Part shown: piece after piece, positions 1 to 11,011 of the stretch
Numbering within the stretch: the stretch's first letter is position 1
Layout: each line of letters opens with the position of its first letter
NCBI GenBank assembly: GCA_016110215.1
Contig: JADWQD010000007.1
Location: 868,001 to 932,000, forward strand
DNA: 64,000 nucleotides
Direction: 5' to 3'
DNA from: Capronia americana
Lineage: Eukaryota > Ascomycota > Eurotiomycetes > Chaetothyriales > Herpotrichiellaceae
Notes under the pieces: model-generated
The model's input: the letters and a program-made list of their open reading frames with translations, nothing else
Databases searched by the model: none
Told to the model about the DNA's origin: nothing
Made by a program: the position numbers and the translations under genes

Positions 1-229
1 CGACACCAACTTGGATGAAAGTATTATCGCGGTCACCCTATCGCCGAATCTCCAGAGGCTGATCTTGCAGACTCTGCATTCCACCCCGGTCCAGGCACAG
101 AACTATTAGTCCCTGCAGGACAGCTGTGTCTGTAGGTACTACCTAAAACCGTGCTTTGGCAGCATAACACTCACTATTGCGTATCCGCAGCCGCTCAATT
201 GAATCTTCGCATCCAGAACAAAACACATC

Positions 230-1880
230 ATGCCTGCTGCTGTTCATCCCAGGGACGAGCCTGTCACGGCGATCGTCGTCGGTGCTGGCTTTGCCGGCCT
301 CTCGGCCGCGATCGAGTGCACACTGCGCGGACTGAAGGTGAAAGTGTACGAGTCGACTAAGCAGTTGACCGCCGTAGGTGCGTTGATCCCTCTTGCTCCT
401 TCTCCCATCCAGGCACAAGAGACAGTTGTGTGTGTATACTAATACGACCATCAAATATTTTGATAAAACAGGAGACATGGTCAATCTAGCCCCGAACGCG
501 ACCCGAATCCTGGGTAGATGGGGGGACACGTCCCAGAAGATGCGCCGCATCGACTGCCAGCTGAGTGTGTGCAACTTCATCGACAGAAACAATCAGGTCA
601 TCGCCAGCCAGCAACTGCCGCAGGAGGATGGCGGATTTCCCAATTTTTACGTCCATCGGAGTCACACGCAAGTCCTCATCTACGAATACGCCTTGTCCAT
701 TGGTGTCGAGTTCCGATTCGGCCAACGCATCAGCGAGTATTGGGAGAACGACGACGAGGCGGGCATCGTTGTCAACGGGGCCCGCGTCAGCGCCGACTGC
801 GTGATCGCCGCCGACGGCGTGCACAGCAATGCGCGCAAGTTCGTCACGGGGCTCGTCGACACGCCCGAGGCCAGCGGGTTTGCCATCTTCCGCAGCTACT
901 TCCCAATTGATTCCCTCCTAAAGGACGACAAGATCAAATATCTGATCCCGGACGAGGGCGACAGCTTGAACATCTGGATCGGCGAAAATGCCCACGGAAT
1001 TCTACAAACCAACAAACAATTGGGCGGCGTGACCGTCTTTCTCACCCACAAGGTAGGTTCCCACGTTTTGACTCGATCTGAGGGCCTTAAAAGAAAGGAC
1101 GAGGGGAACGCACTCGGCTGACTAGGAGGACCTCTCCCCTGTGTTATTAGGACACATATACGGTCGAAGAGTCGTGGTCGTTCCGCGGCGACCCGGAAGA
1201 GCTGATCAGGTCGTCGGAGACGCTGGCGCCGATTTTCAAAGACATCTGCAAACACGTTCCGCCGGAGAAGCTGATTGACTGGAAACTGCTGTGGCGGGAT
1301 CCATTTCCTGCTTGGGTCTCGGAAAAAGGGCGGATTGTCCTGACTGGCGACGCTGCACATCCACACCTGCCTACGTCGGCTCAGGGGGCCGGCCAGGCCA
1401 TCGAGGACGGAGCGTCCGTGGCTGCGGTGTTGGCCAAAGGTGGTAAGAAGGAGGTACCGCTGGCACTGAAGATCCACACCCGCTTGAGGTATTAAGGCAA
1501 TCTCACGTCCATTGAATTCTGACGGTAGTGTCGCTCGAGCTAATATTATGTCTCATGGTAGATACCAACGGACCAGTCTGACCCAGCGAATCGGCTGGGA
1601 ACAGCGACACCGTATGCATCAGACCGACTGGGAAGAGGTCAAAAAGGATCCCCAGTACCTCAGGTTCAGTTTCCCTCACTGGCTCATCAGTGTGGATGCG
1701 GGCAACTACGCCACAGAGGCGTATGACGAGGTTAAAGACCACTTGCTTAACGGCGCGCCGTTTACGCCCAGAAACTTGCCCAAAGACTACGCCCATCAGG
1801 ATTGGACGATCGAGAAGATGATGGCCATGGAGAAAGAACTGGCCTCCAAAATCGGTTCGGCCATTCAGGACGATTGGTAA
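230..1880 (+). CDS. FAD-dependent monooxygenase, salicylate-hydroxylase-like
   Basis: Four exons fit: 230-377, 472-1052, 1151-1488 and 1562-1880, giving 461 aa, within the usual range for fungal salicylate-hydroxylase-like (UbiH/class A) flavoproteins. Visible motifs are the N-terminal dinucleotide fold GAGFAGLSAA (residues ~18-27), the DG motif VIAADGVHSNAR in the middle, and the GD motif GRIVLTGDAAHPHLP near residue 360, which contacts the FAD ribityl chain. The family uses FAD, NAD(P)H and O2 to hydroxylate aromatic or other small ring substrates; the substrate here is unknown. The start is the first ATG ahead of the Rossmann strand. The gene converges on the Zn2Cys6 regulator at 2366-5139 and lies near a second flavin hydroxylase, which suggests a shared pathway. 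No defect is seen. Family assignment is firm, exact activity is not. Confidence 0.88.
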
Positions 1881-2365
1881 TGGTTCTGCGAGATGTGGCC
1901 GATGGGGCGGCATACAAGGGCACTTTTAGCAGTATAAAGAACATAGTGGTTTGCACCCAGAGTTTAACGCTTCGACACAATTCGTGTTTCCGCGTAACGA
2001 ACATCAAATCGCTTAGATCCCATCGACGTTCCCCCCCAATGGGCCGAAAATAGAGAGACCATCGTTGGCAAAATCTGCCATATCGAAATCAAACAGATCC
2101 TGCGCATCGAAGAGTCAGTTGACGCTTCAGTCGAGCGCTAGAGGCATTGAGATCTTACATCTGTCAAATCAAAGGAATCACCAATTGCTGGTAGTGGTGG
2201 TGGTTGGTCCGTGTCCGCTGGCATGTTTGGCGTTGAAGGCTGAGAACCGCGTTCACGAGGCTCCACGTCCGTCAAGGTTGGCAGGTCGGTGCAGGCGGAG
2301 GGCAACACATGCGTCGTTCGACGACGGAGCTCCGCTTCTTCGTCTTCCTGTTGTAAGTGATCACA
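1881..2365. other. Convergent 3' intergenic region
   Basis: This 485-base stretch separates the 3' ends of the flavoprotein (+) and the Zn2Cys6 regulator (-). No coherent reading frame was seen. It presumably holds both 3' UTRs. Confidence 0.6.
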
Positions 2366-5139
2366 TTAGGAGGTGCGATTGGAAGCAGCGTGAACAAGAA
2401 GAAGAGCGGGATGAGAGCGTACATTGTGTTCGAGCACAGGAAGGGTATGCCCCTGAAGCGCTTTCCGAGCCCATTGGGCCATTTCCTTGATAAAGGACCA
2501 CCGAATATCAAGCTCGGTCGCAAACTCGATCCACCGAAAATGCCCAGCGCCAATCTCCAACACCGACACGTCGGACTCGGCTTTGCTGAGCTGAGGGTAT
2601 TTGAGTATGTGCATGAAGAGACCATTCATGGCCATCAATGGGAAGAAGACCGCGAACCTGCCATCCAAACTCGTGTTAGTCGAAGGTATGACATGCCCCG
2701 GCCCCACGGCGAGAACGAGGGAGCTACACGTACGTCTTGGAACAACCCGCCTCTACGGGTATCGCTTTGGTGGTGAGAATGAGCTTCCTGCTCGCATCGG
2801 CTAAGATTTCGGAGCTCTTCTGGCACTGGACCCGCAGCTTTTCGATCCAGCTCTTCTGTCGATCCAGATCCGTGGCGTTGGCGATGCGGTCTCTAGCCCA
2901 CCGACCAGAGCATACACGTTCAAGGAGATTGTTGACCCAAGGATACAAGAAGATGCTATGGACGCGGCACAAGAGTCCCCAATACTCGAACTGTAAGGGC
3001 AAATAGGACATATTGACCACACGGGATGACGGGTCCCATTGAAGGTCGAGGCGATATTCGGCCGGTTGAGACTCGTGCAGGTTTTGAGCAGCGTGTTGAA
3101 GGTGATTGACCATCGCAAGGAGGTTTTCGGGCGAAGTGCGCAGGATGCGCTCCACGGAAAGCTCCTTGGACGTCACAGAAAACAAACGAGCATACTGGAC
3201 CAAGGCGGTGGCAAACCTGAGGCCATGCCTCGAGCCGACAGGCGCTGTGCACGGAATCTTGCAGGTAACAGAGTCGTCGTCGATGGCCTATTCACGATGT
3301 ATCAGCATGAGTTGCGGATGTTACGGCCGCGATAACGAAGATGCCCTACCGAAGGCCGATCATACCGCATGGTCGCATGCTTCTCATGAACATAGATGGC
3401 CCAGAAAATCCAGGCTTGATGCGCGACTTGTCCTTCGGTCAGACCGTGGTGCAAAGGCACTTGTCGGTGTAGACCTTGAGATTGCGCCAGGCTGGCCGCC
3501 GCAGAGCAGAGTGAGTACTCAAGGAACGGACTACCCATGCCTTCAATAAAATACATCTGTTCCGTATATCCATTAGCATGTCAGCTCGTGACAAGTCACC
3601 CCATGGCGTAGAAAGCCCATACCATGACAACTAAAGCTTGCGTGGCCATGACACTGGGCCGAGAGTAGATGAGTTCGGCATACACAGACATGGCGTTGCG
3701 AAAGAACCCCATGGCCGTCTTGGTGGCACCTTTATAGCCAGCCTTTCTCGCGAGATCAGCGCGGGATCCTGACGTAAATACAGCGTTCCGAAGAGCATAC
3801 CAGGCTCCGTCGACGGATGTGGGTGAGGACTGTCGATTACACGTCCGATAATGCGCAGTCAGTTGCTGTTCAAAGGCCTCGGGATCCACCACGCCGAAAT
3901 GGCTTTCAAGGGATTCAGCAAAGTAAGCTGCAAGGTCATTAATAACCGTTGGACCGCGAGAGCCGTAGCCATGGAAGAAACTTTCAAAAGGATGTGCGCA
4001 CCCTTCATCCACCTTCGAGCAGTCTGCTCATCCGGCTCCGCCGCTTTTTCTCCAGTAAATTCCAACTGCTGCAAGAAACCCATCTGATCGGCGAACTCGT
4101 TGGCTAGCCGGGTATACTGCGTGCCACCGACTCGATCCGAAATCCAATGTATGCCTGGCTTCGAACAGATGGCCATGAAGGACAGTGGACCTTCAAAGTC
4201 ATCAGTAAGCGTTCCGGAGTGGGTTTGACATAGTCAATGCGCATGGGCTCAAGATTTACCATGATCTTGTCGAATATTAGTCTAGAGATATATAAGCAGC
4301 TGTCCACGGCCCTGAAATCAAGCAACTCACCGAGCCATGCGTTCTGAAGCAGTCCAGTTCTGCGCACGAAGGGGAAGGTGGCCCCTTGGTAGGCTCCAAC
4401 GGCCGCGATGCCTCATGTCGGCTTCGCGGCGCCAGAAAGGCATCCGGCCACAGCAGCGGGGCGCCGACTTCGCTGTCGCCTGCACGCCCATACTTTGTAA
4501 CTAGATTCAGTTGGTTCGGGGCGAGAGCGATGTCGAGACTTTCGGTGGAGGAAGTTTCATTGAGATCGTTTGCCAAGCTGTGCAAAAAGGTCTGAGGTGT
4601 CGTGTATTGAACGTTATTATCATTGGGCCCTAAATGACAGGTCGGTGCTTGCTGCTGAGAGGATATCAACTGTTCATCATTGTGCCTCGCTGAAGCGTCC
4701 CAGACGGTGACCCCCGGCGGATCGGTGAAGTCCACCGCCGCCGTGGGGAGTGAATTGCTCAAACCTAGGCCTGGACGTCCGCCATTCTTGCCGCTGATAC
4801 CCTTTGTAGGCTTGTGACTGACGTTTGTGGTGGCATCGTGGCCATGTCGTACTTGGCTGCTACTTTCTACGCCGAACCCGTCCTCAGCGCTGGGTTGGGC
4901 TTCGGAGTGTTTGCGGCGACGTGCCCGAGCAGCGTATTCACAAGGGATGTCGTACTGGGAGCAATTCCGACATGGTTGGGTACCATCGCCTGTCCGTATA
5001 GTCAACAGAGATCTTCTTCAACACGCCAAAATCGACTGAAGTGGCACTTACATCGAATGTGTTTCGTCCGGCAGTGTCGGCATGCCAGAGACTGCCGTGG
5101 CAACCGGCGAGGAACCCAGCTCTGCAAACCGAGAGTCAT
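2366..5139 (-). CDS. Zn2Cys6 transcription factor with fungal middle homology region
   Basis: Eight exons are proposed on the minus strand: 5052-5139, from 4989 downward, an exon ending at 4191, 4002-4116, 3623-3927, 3350-3556, 2734-3287 and 2366-2657. The first intron (4990-5051) splits the binuclear cluster: exon 1 ends in ACRHCRTKHIR and the join gives C-x2-C-x6-C-x5-C-x2-C-x6-C, ending CEYAARARRR. The middle part has fungal_trans features: a region following ARRWMK AYF, then FIEGMGSPF, then the conserved turn around YDRPS-AIDDD. An in-frame TGA just upstream of the ATG fixes the start at 5139. The junction between exons 2 and 3 (4360-4510) is unresolved: the frame must shift by an intron of length 3n+2 and several splice pairs fit. 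It probably regulates the adjacent monooxygenase genes, by inference from position. Confidence 0.85.
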
Positions 5140-5860
5140 GTCGCCTCACATCGAACACCCTGAAACCTGCTGTTTCCGATAGTCACAGCACTGGGTAAGG
5201 AGACGCCCTCAAGTCAGAGAGGGTTCGGAGGGAATGAAGTTGAAGTCAGAAAAAATTGCAGAGCACAACGGATGGCCTCGGCCGAGATGAACTTCCGTTC
5301 CATCAGGTAATTGCCAAAGCCCGGTCTCAGCAATGGCGTCAAGGTTCACTAGGTTGGGGGAGGAATTCGAGCTATGGAGTACATGGGCGTAGTTGCTGTA
5401 TATCCGCTTGTTGGTGGGGACCTGGGGGCGGGGCGGGAAGGAGCTTCTGTGGTCAGAGTCTAATAAAGGGCGCGGGGAAGAGCAGCTCGGCTGAGAAGAT
5501 TCACGGGATGGTGGCGACGTGGCTTGAGGTCACCTCTGCACGGATGACCACGGCCCATGGGCCTCGGGGTACATTGAGTACTAGTACTAGTACATAATGT
5601 ATGTGAGATCTTTTCGGACTACCTCCGAAGCCTAGAACTCCCCCGGAGAGAATCGACGCAACAGTACCTGAGCATGCACCTATCCAGACAGGGTTAGGGT
5701 CAATATTATCTGGGGAATGGTGGGCCCGACCTTTACCGCACTTTGCTTCACAGACACATCTAACAATGCACATGTCTTCGACAACTCCCTGAACCACGAG
5801 GAGGCCATAACGGGCCCGAAGATCCTATCATACTAGCCACACGGCGGACGCTTTCACCGG
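5140..5860. other. Promoter region of the Zn2Cys6 regulator with a G-quadruplex-like G tract
   Basis: This 721-base gap lies between the regulator start (5139, minus) and the stop of the next minus-strand gene. It includes four G runs at 5416-5437 on the plus strand and an ACTAGT tandem near 5578-5595. No gene was seen. Confidence 0.5.
5416..5437 (+). promoter_or_regulatory. Potential G-quadruplex in the Zn2Cys6 regulator promoter
   Basis: Runs of 4, 5, 4 and 3 G are separated by loops of 4, 1 and 1 bases. They lie ~280 bases upstream of the regulator ATG, on the strand opposite to its mRNA sense. Function is hypothetical. Confidence 0.5.
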
Positions 5861-7777
5861 TCAAGCTTTGGCCGCACCATTGGTCGCTTGGTGTGGCTTA
5901 TACCCTTTGATGAATCTCTGAAAGTAGCCCTCCACCGCCTCAGGCTCGTCCAACGTGGTGGCAAAGCCCATGTAACCGTCTGGTCTCACCACCGCGATAG
6001 CCCCGGTGGACGTCGGAACGCCATATCGAAGATGCGCGGTGTGGTCCCAGTCCTGATACATCTTGCCGAATGCTTGACCTCCCAGCGCGATCGTGCCATC
6101 GGCCTCGAAGCCGGCCATCACGGTCAAGAACTTCACCGAGCCGGCGGGAAGCGACTTTGCGAAACTGCGGTCGCTATCCAGGTACTCATGCAAACGGACC
6201 AGATGGTCGCGGGTGAGGAGCGTCTGGCCCGCAAAGACGATGACCCAGAAGCATCCCCAGTTTTGCAATAGCGACAGCAGACGAAGAGGCGTGAAATGGT
6301 TCCCAGGACGGTAGACCAAGGCATCCGGAGCGCGCAGGCCGGCTTCCACCTGACCCATACTAGGGGGCTTGCTGAAGAGACCCAAGTCGTACCCGATGCC
6401 GAGGCCGATCGTAAATTGCATGCTCCGCTCCAGCGCCTCACTCAGCACCACGTTAGGGTCAGTGGACACGCCGATCAAGTCGGTGGGGATCTTATTGTTG
6501 ATGAGCGTCGAGTACCACTTGTCCAGACGGATCAGTTCTTCGGCGACGGATCGACGTTCGGTATGGTATGTTTGCAGCACACTCGCATCGTACCATCCTT
6601 TGATCACCCCGCCCAGCTTCCAGCCCAGGTTGATGGCGTCCCCGATGCCCGTATTGAGTCCTTGAGCCGCCGACGACGAATGGGTGTGACAAGAGTCTCC
6701 CGCAAGGAGAACGGAGTCGTGGACGTAGAAACTGTCAACTATCCCTTGACGAACCCTGCCCGACAGAAATGAGTCAATCGATTTGCAAACAATGGGGTTT
6801 CGGGCCACTTACGTGTAGATGGTCCACCAATCCACTGTCTCAAACTCAAGCGTGAAAGGCTCCATGGCCTTTTTGCATTCATATTTCATCTCCTCCTCGG
6901 TCATCGTGTCGCCGTACTTGGCGGTCATGCTTAGGGGGACGGCAAATCCAATCCGGCGCCGGCCGTGGTCGAGCTTGGTGAAGAAGGTATTGCCATGGGT
7001 GGGGGACTCAACACTGAGGGCAGGAAGTTCTTGGTCGGGGATGTTGGAATGCATGATTCCGTCCACGCGAATCCATCGAAACTCACTCTCGACCTGCTCA
7101 CGATGGATCCCGGCGAGCTTCTGGACCGTTGAGTTCGCCCCATCGCTACCGACAATGAACTTGCTAATCTCCGATTAGTTCGATCAGCTTGGGGGAGGGG
7201 CATTCTTACCTTTTGACTGTATGCTCTTTGCCATCTAGCGTCTCCACGGTGGCTGTCACCTTGTAGCCGTCGGCAGCCTCGCTGTCGACTTTGAGATCCT
7301 TCAAACTGTTGTTCACGTGGACGGGAATGCCCTTGCACGCCAGGAACCTTTCCAATGTCTCCTCGGTGTAATATAAACGAACGTTCAAGACATACTTCAG
7401 GAAAGTTGACTCCATATGCTTGAACATCTGATTCCAGCCTCGCGACGGAACCCGCTGGCCCTTGTGATCAAAAGTCCCGTTGGCGCGCAGAAGGACCCCA
7501 ATCTGCTCCAGCTCCTCCAAGATACCTAGCTGATCCAGGAACTCCAGGGTTCGAGGATAGAGAGAGATCGCTCGACCATACATAGGGCCATTTCTTTTGT
7601 CTTTCTTGTCTGTACAGGATTAGAGCTCATGATCATTTCAAAACCTCCGCAATGGAATACATCCTTACCGATGATGTGAACCTTAACTCCCATCCGACTA
7701 AGAATGACAGCGAGGAGGAGTCCGACGCCACCAGCGCCGCTGATCAAGACATCGGTCGTGTGCTCTGAGGCCGGCAT
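5861..7777 (-). CDS. FAD monooxygenase, phenol 2-monooxygenase/PheA-TfdB-like
   Basis: Four exons fit: 7669-7777, 7210-7609, 6813-7163 and 5861-6755, encoding 584 aa, close to the 580-660 aa usual for fungal phenol-hydroxylase-like flavoproteins. Motifs seen are ISGAGGVGLLLAVILSRMG at the N-terminus (FAD Rossmann), FIVGSDGANSTV (DG motif) and LAGDSCHTHSSSAAQGLNTG (GD motif) followed by DAINLGWKLGG. The C-terminal ~180 aa, with PGNHFTPLRLL, would be the thioredoxin-like domain typical of this family. Such enzymes use NADPH and O2 to hydroxylate phenolic rings. The start at 7777 is the first ATG ahead of the FAD fold. It is transcribed in the same direction as the upstream-lying regulator and lies 4 kb from the salicylate-hydroxylase-like gene. 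Substrate unknown. Confidence 0.88.
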
Positions 7778-8384
7778 GTTGGATAGTATGTTCGCCAAGG
7801 CGGCACCACAGCGATCGATCAGACGTGGGTTGTGATCGAGAGAGCGTTTCCGGTATAGCAATACTTCCAATCACATTTGTGCACCTTGCGCTTTATGTAT
7901 CGCAAATATCTACCTAGCAAGTGGCGAGGCAAGGGGGCCATCCTCTCGAGCCAGCAGGCTCTACCAGGGCATAACCGCATGATACAACACCATCCGGGTC
8001 GATCGCCTTGTTGCTCGAGCCAGGGCGTCATCTTCCCTGCTCCACAATTACCGTTTCGTGGCCCGCGGGACGCAATACCTGACCCTGTTAGATGCCAGTA
8101 TTTTACAGAGCTCCGACGGACAATACCGGGTTGTCGTCTTAGTCCGTCACTAATACCTGAGCATCGCCCCCGGATTGCGAAGACTGACCAATCATATAGC
8201 CCGTAGCGTCGAATATTTACACCTAAGCTGCACCATCCGGTAACGACAAAGCTGGGGTTGAGGTGCTCAGAGCCAGGCCATCTCTGGCTGCTTGGGGTTT
8301 GTCCATGGTTGCCGGCTGGGGCCTTACTTCAGGGACACACATTCCGGGACCCGGTCCTCCGGCTCCGTGCAGCGAGTGGCCGTG
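7778..8384. other. Intergenic region upstream of the phenol-hydroxylase-like gene
   Basis: About 600 bases serve as the promoter side of the minus-strand flavoprotein. No gene or clear TATA box was recognised; short open frames here have no recognisable content. Confidence 0.4.
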
Positions 8385-8388
8385 TTAA

Positions 8389-8880
8389 TCACCTGAACAG
8401 TCCAGAAGCAGGATCACCCGAGACATAGGATCTTCCAGCACTGGCAGGCCTGCGAGATCCGCCCGTCTTCAATCCCCTCGAGCTCGCGATGCTGATTCTG
8501 GCTGCGATTCTAGTATTGAGCGATCGTCCATGGGGAAGCTGGCTGCTTCTTCGATCAGCTTCATTGCCGGATAACCTTACGTGGGCGGGAATACAACAGA
8601 GTTGAACATTACATTCCTGATCTCGGAGCTCGTCTAGTGCTTGGATGACTTGAGCCAGTACTATCCTAAGGGGCACTTGGGGTTGGCTAGAGCTCGAATG
8701 GCGGCTTCATTGTCGGTAAATATGGTGCATTTTCAGGGAGTGTTGGTCTTCGCGCGCACGCCGAGTACTACGCGAAAAACCAGCTCGATTCATCTCAGCT
8801 CTGCTGCGTATACGGTGGAAGTGTCTGAGGTTCCCATTGAACTGAGCCAGAGTTGGCATGCCCTTCATCTCCTCGAAAGC
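8389..8880 (-). pseudogene. Relic of a non-LTR retrotransposon (LINE) RNase H domain
   Basis: Read on the minus strand, three overlapping frames give pieces in the expected order: TVYAAEL followed by a TGA and IELV (about 8850-8800), then IFTDNEAAIRALANP (about 8720-8670), then ALDELRDQECNVQL, IPAHVRLSGNEAD (about 8640-8540). These are the classic motifs of the C-terminal RNase H of fungal Tad/I-type LINEs: the YAAEL strand, the TDN catalytic Asp, and IPAHVG-GNE-AD. The copy is broken by a TGA and frameshifts and has no recognisable reverse transcriptase attached, so it is a dead, truncated fragment. A TGA where a CGA or GGA codon is expected would be compatible with decay or RIP-type mutation. 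Confidence 0.75.
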
Positions 8881-8989
8881 ACGTTGTCTGTGGATCAACG
8901 TGAGACTGTCCCGTTCGCTCGAGAGATTCTCCGGATTGTAGCGTACCAAGGTATCGGAAATTATGAAGATATCCGAAGCTTATCTTCTC

Positions 8990-9500
8990 TTCTTGACAAG
9001 CCTTCGATGGAAAACTTCGCAATCGACCCAGTTTGCCTTTGCATGCCATTGTTCGAACCGGAGTTCGCGGCGCAGCTTTGGTACTTCGTCATTACTGGCC
9101 CAATTACCTTCGCTGGGCTATTGCTGTTCCTTTTCGAGCTGAACGTTGTTGGCTGGGTCAAAGAAACTCTCACCGTACCAGTAAAGAAACACCTTCGAGA
9201 ACGAAGGAAGCCAGATGCTAACTTAGGACACCGCAACCGCGCCGCCTAGTGATGAGGGCACCCTCCGAACAGATGAGCCGCTTCAGCTGCGGACCGAAAT
9301 TCCCTTGTCTCGGAGAGATGAGCCAGTGTTTTGTAAGGGGGAAGACGACTCACCCCAGTTTAGTCTGGTCCTGTTGTGCTATGCTCTTGGGAACACATCT
9401 TACAGTACTGACAGATGTTTTCCATCATCGAGACTTTGCACGTCCGAGGGCTTGGGCGAACAATCGGCGTTATTCGAGCGATTTAAGGGTTTTCCGCATA
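8990..9500 (+). pseudogene. Possible decayed membrane-protein fragment
   Basis: Plus-strand frames contain a hydrophobic run (YFVITGPITFAGLLLFLFE, about 9080-9140) followed by a basic stretch with VKKHLRERRKPDA. Then, in a shifted frame, comes a fluent acidic/Leu-rich segment (TDEPLQLRTEIPLSRRDEPV, about 9262-9330). The change of frame near 9245 has no obvious splice pair. It reads like the C-terminal half of a broken gene, but I recognise no family and it may be chance. Its upstream end overlaps the LINE relic on the other strand. Confidence 0.3.
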
Positions 9501-10860
9501 CCTAAAATCAGATTTTGAAATTGAAGGAGCTGATGTTAGGAGAGGGTATGCTTCGATGCTGACGAGGAGGCCGCGATCCAGATGACGACTAAGCCTATAA
9601 ACAGATTCTGTTTGATTATAGGGAAAGAGCCATCCGTAAAGGTGCAAATTGATCGGAGGGTATGTGGACAGACTTCTTGGCACTCACTTTGGTTCAACTA
9701 TAGCGAGACTTTTTCTGTACGGCAACACCGGGAAACCCCATTATCTTGTAGTGCACCATGCTCCTACTATGACTTCTGTATAGACCCCGCCGTCGCCAAC
9801 TCGCGCGTCGCCATTTGGTGGTGGTATCACAAAACTCAGCTTCGCCACCCAGCCTTGTGCAGCTCTTGGGAATGCCATCTCGTCTGCAGCCCTCGATTCC
9901 GGATACTACTTTGTATGAGCTCGCCTCACCTCTAACCCCAATCTTGGTGGCGCAGCGAACTTGGCCGCTCATGGACAGAACGGGGTCAAGGTGAAGGCTC
10001 TGGTGACGGCGTTTGGCGCCGACGAGGTCTTTCCGGAGTGGTAGGCGTTCAAACTGGTAAAGGCTGACTTTGGCGAGGTGGTGCTATAGCTTGTGCTGCT
10101 ATATGTACCTCTTCTTCCTGTTCACGAGCTTACTGACGCTGTTGTCCCTCTTCCCGGTCATTCGCTGTGAGGCCTCGTGTGTCCGCCTTTCTGTGTCTTT
10201 TTTTGGTCCAGGTGAAGGTTCAGTGCCCGAGGGTATAGGTCTTGCTGGGTTAGGCTTCAAAGATTTCGCCCGTCGTCATCTTCCCACTCTGTCTCGGTTG
10301 TCCGCCAACCAATTCCGCGAGGCATTTCTGCCATTAGTTAACGATTAGGCTGCCTGCTCTGCTCACAGCAACACGCGTAGTTTCAACCAGTTCGTGGTGT
10401 CCACGTGCAATCGCGTCAGAGATTGGCCGAGGTGAGATCCAAGGAAGACAGCACCACCACAACGCAAGTTGATCGATACTACAGTAGAAAAGTGGTGCGT
10501 GAAAGGCACCAACAGCCCACCGTAAACATGCTACGGGCAGTAGCTCTACGCCTTCCGCCGTTCTCCTGCACGTGACGCCAAGACGAGTCGGGCCCCCATT
10601 GAGCCGGGTCGGTGCTTTTGTCATCCACTCGGTCAAGTTTGGCTTTTCGATCCGAGTGTTCGATCTCAGCGAACATTCAACAACCCCTTGAAATTGGTCC
10701 GACTGCATTGTCATTGGACAAGACCGAGCAGCTTGTCCTTTTTGGCCTCTTGAGGGCGTCGACCATGAGTTTCAATTGTCCCGAGATCTCGGATCATGGA
10801 CCGTCCAGCCAGTGGCGGGCCCAAGCGCCTCCAAGGGTTGTGAATCATTAACTCGTTTTC
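9501..10860. other. Gene-poor stretch with a possible coding remnant
   Basis: No intact gene was seen. On the plus strand at about 9935-10110, one frame reads fluently but is interrupted by TAG codons, with NGVKVKALVTAFGADEVFP at its core. This may be a decayed Rossmann-type or other enzyme fragment; the family is not identified. Confidence 0.3.
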
Positions 10861-10872
10861 GTATTCAGAATT

Positions 10873-10886
10873 CGTTTCCGGAAACG
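10873..10886. promoter_or_regulatory. 14-bp perfect palindrome, candidate Zn2Cys6 or other dimeric site
   Basis: CGTTTCCGGAAACG is its own reverse complement. It lies 126 bases upstream of the exporter ATG and about 15 bases upstream of the TATA-like element. Abutting CCG/CGG half sites are a binding geometry used by some Zn2Cys6 dimers. Function is inferred from position and symmetry only. Confidence 0.45.
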
Positions 10887-10900
10887 TCGTTCAGCTTCGA

Positions 10901-10909
10901 TTTATATAT
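10901..10909 (+). promoter_or_regulatory. TATA-like box of the DHA2 exporter gene
   Basis: The AT-only string TTTATATAT sits about 105 bases upstream of the ATG at 11012. A pyrimidine-rich tract followed by CTAAT and TTGACAG (about 10940-10992) further suggests the transcript leader, possibly with a 5' UTR intron acceptor. Confidence 0.5.
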
Positions 10910-11011
10910 GCCCAAATGAATCGAGAAATCTGTCTCCCTTTTTCTAATCAAGTTTCATCAGTTGACTGACTACTAATCTTGACTCCTTGACAGCATATCT
11001 ATCAAAGAGCG

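Noticed and set aside
8641..8880. N-terminal part of a plus-strand frame overlapping the LINE relic
   Set aside because: The minus strand carries specific RNase H motifs there, so the plus frame in this part is best read as antisense. Only the portion beyond ~8990 was kept as a weak candidate.
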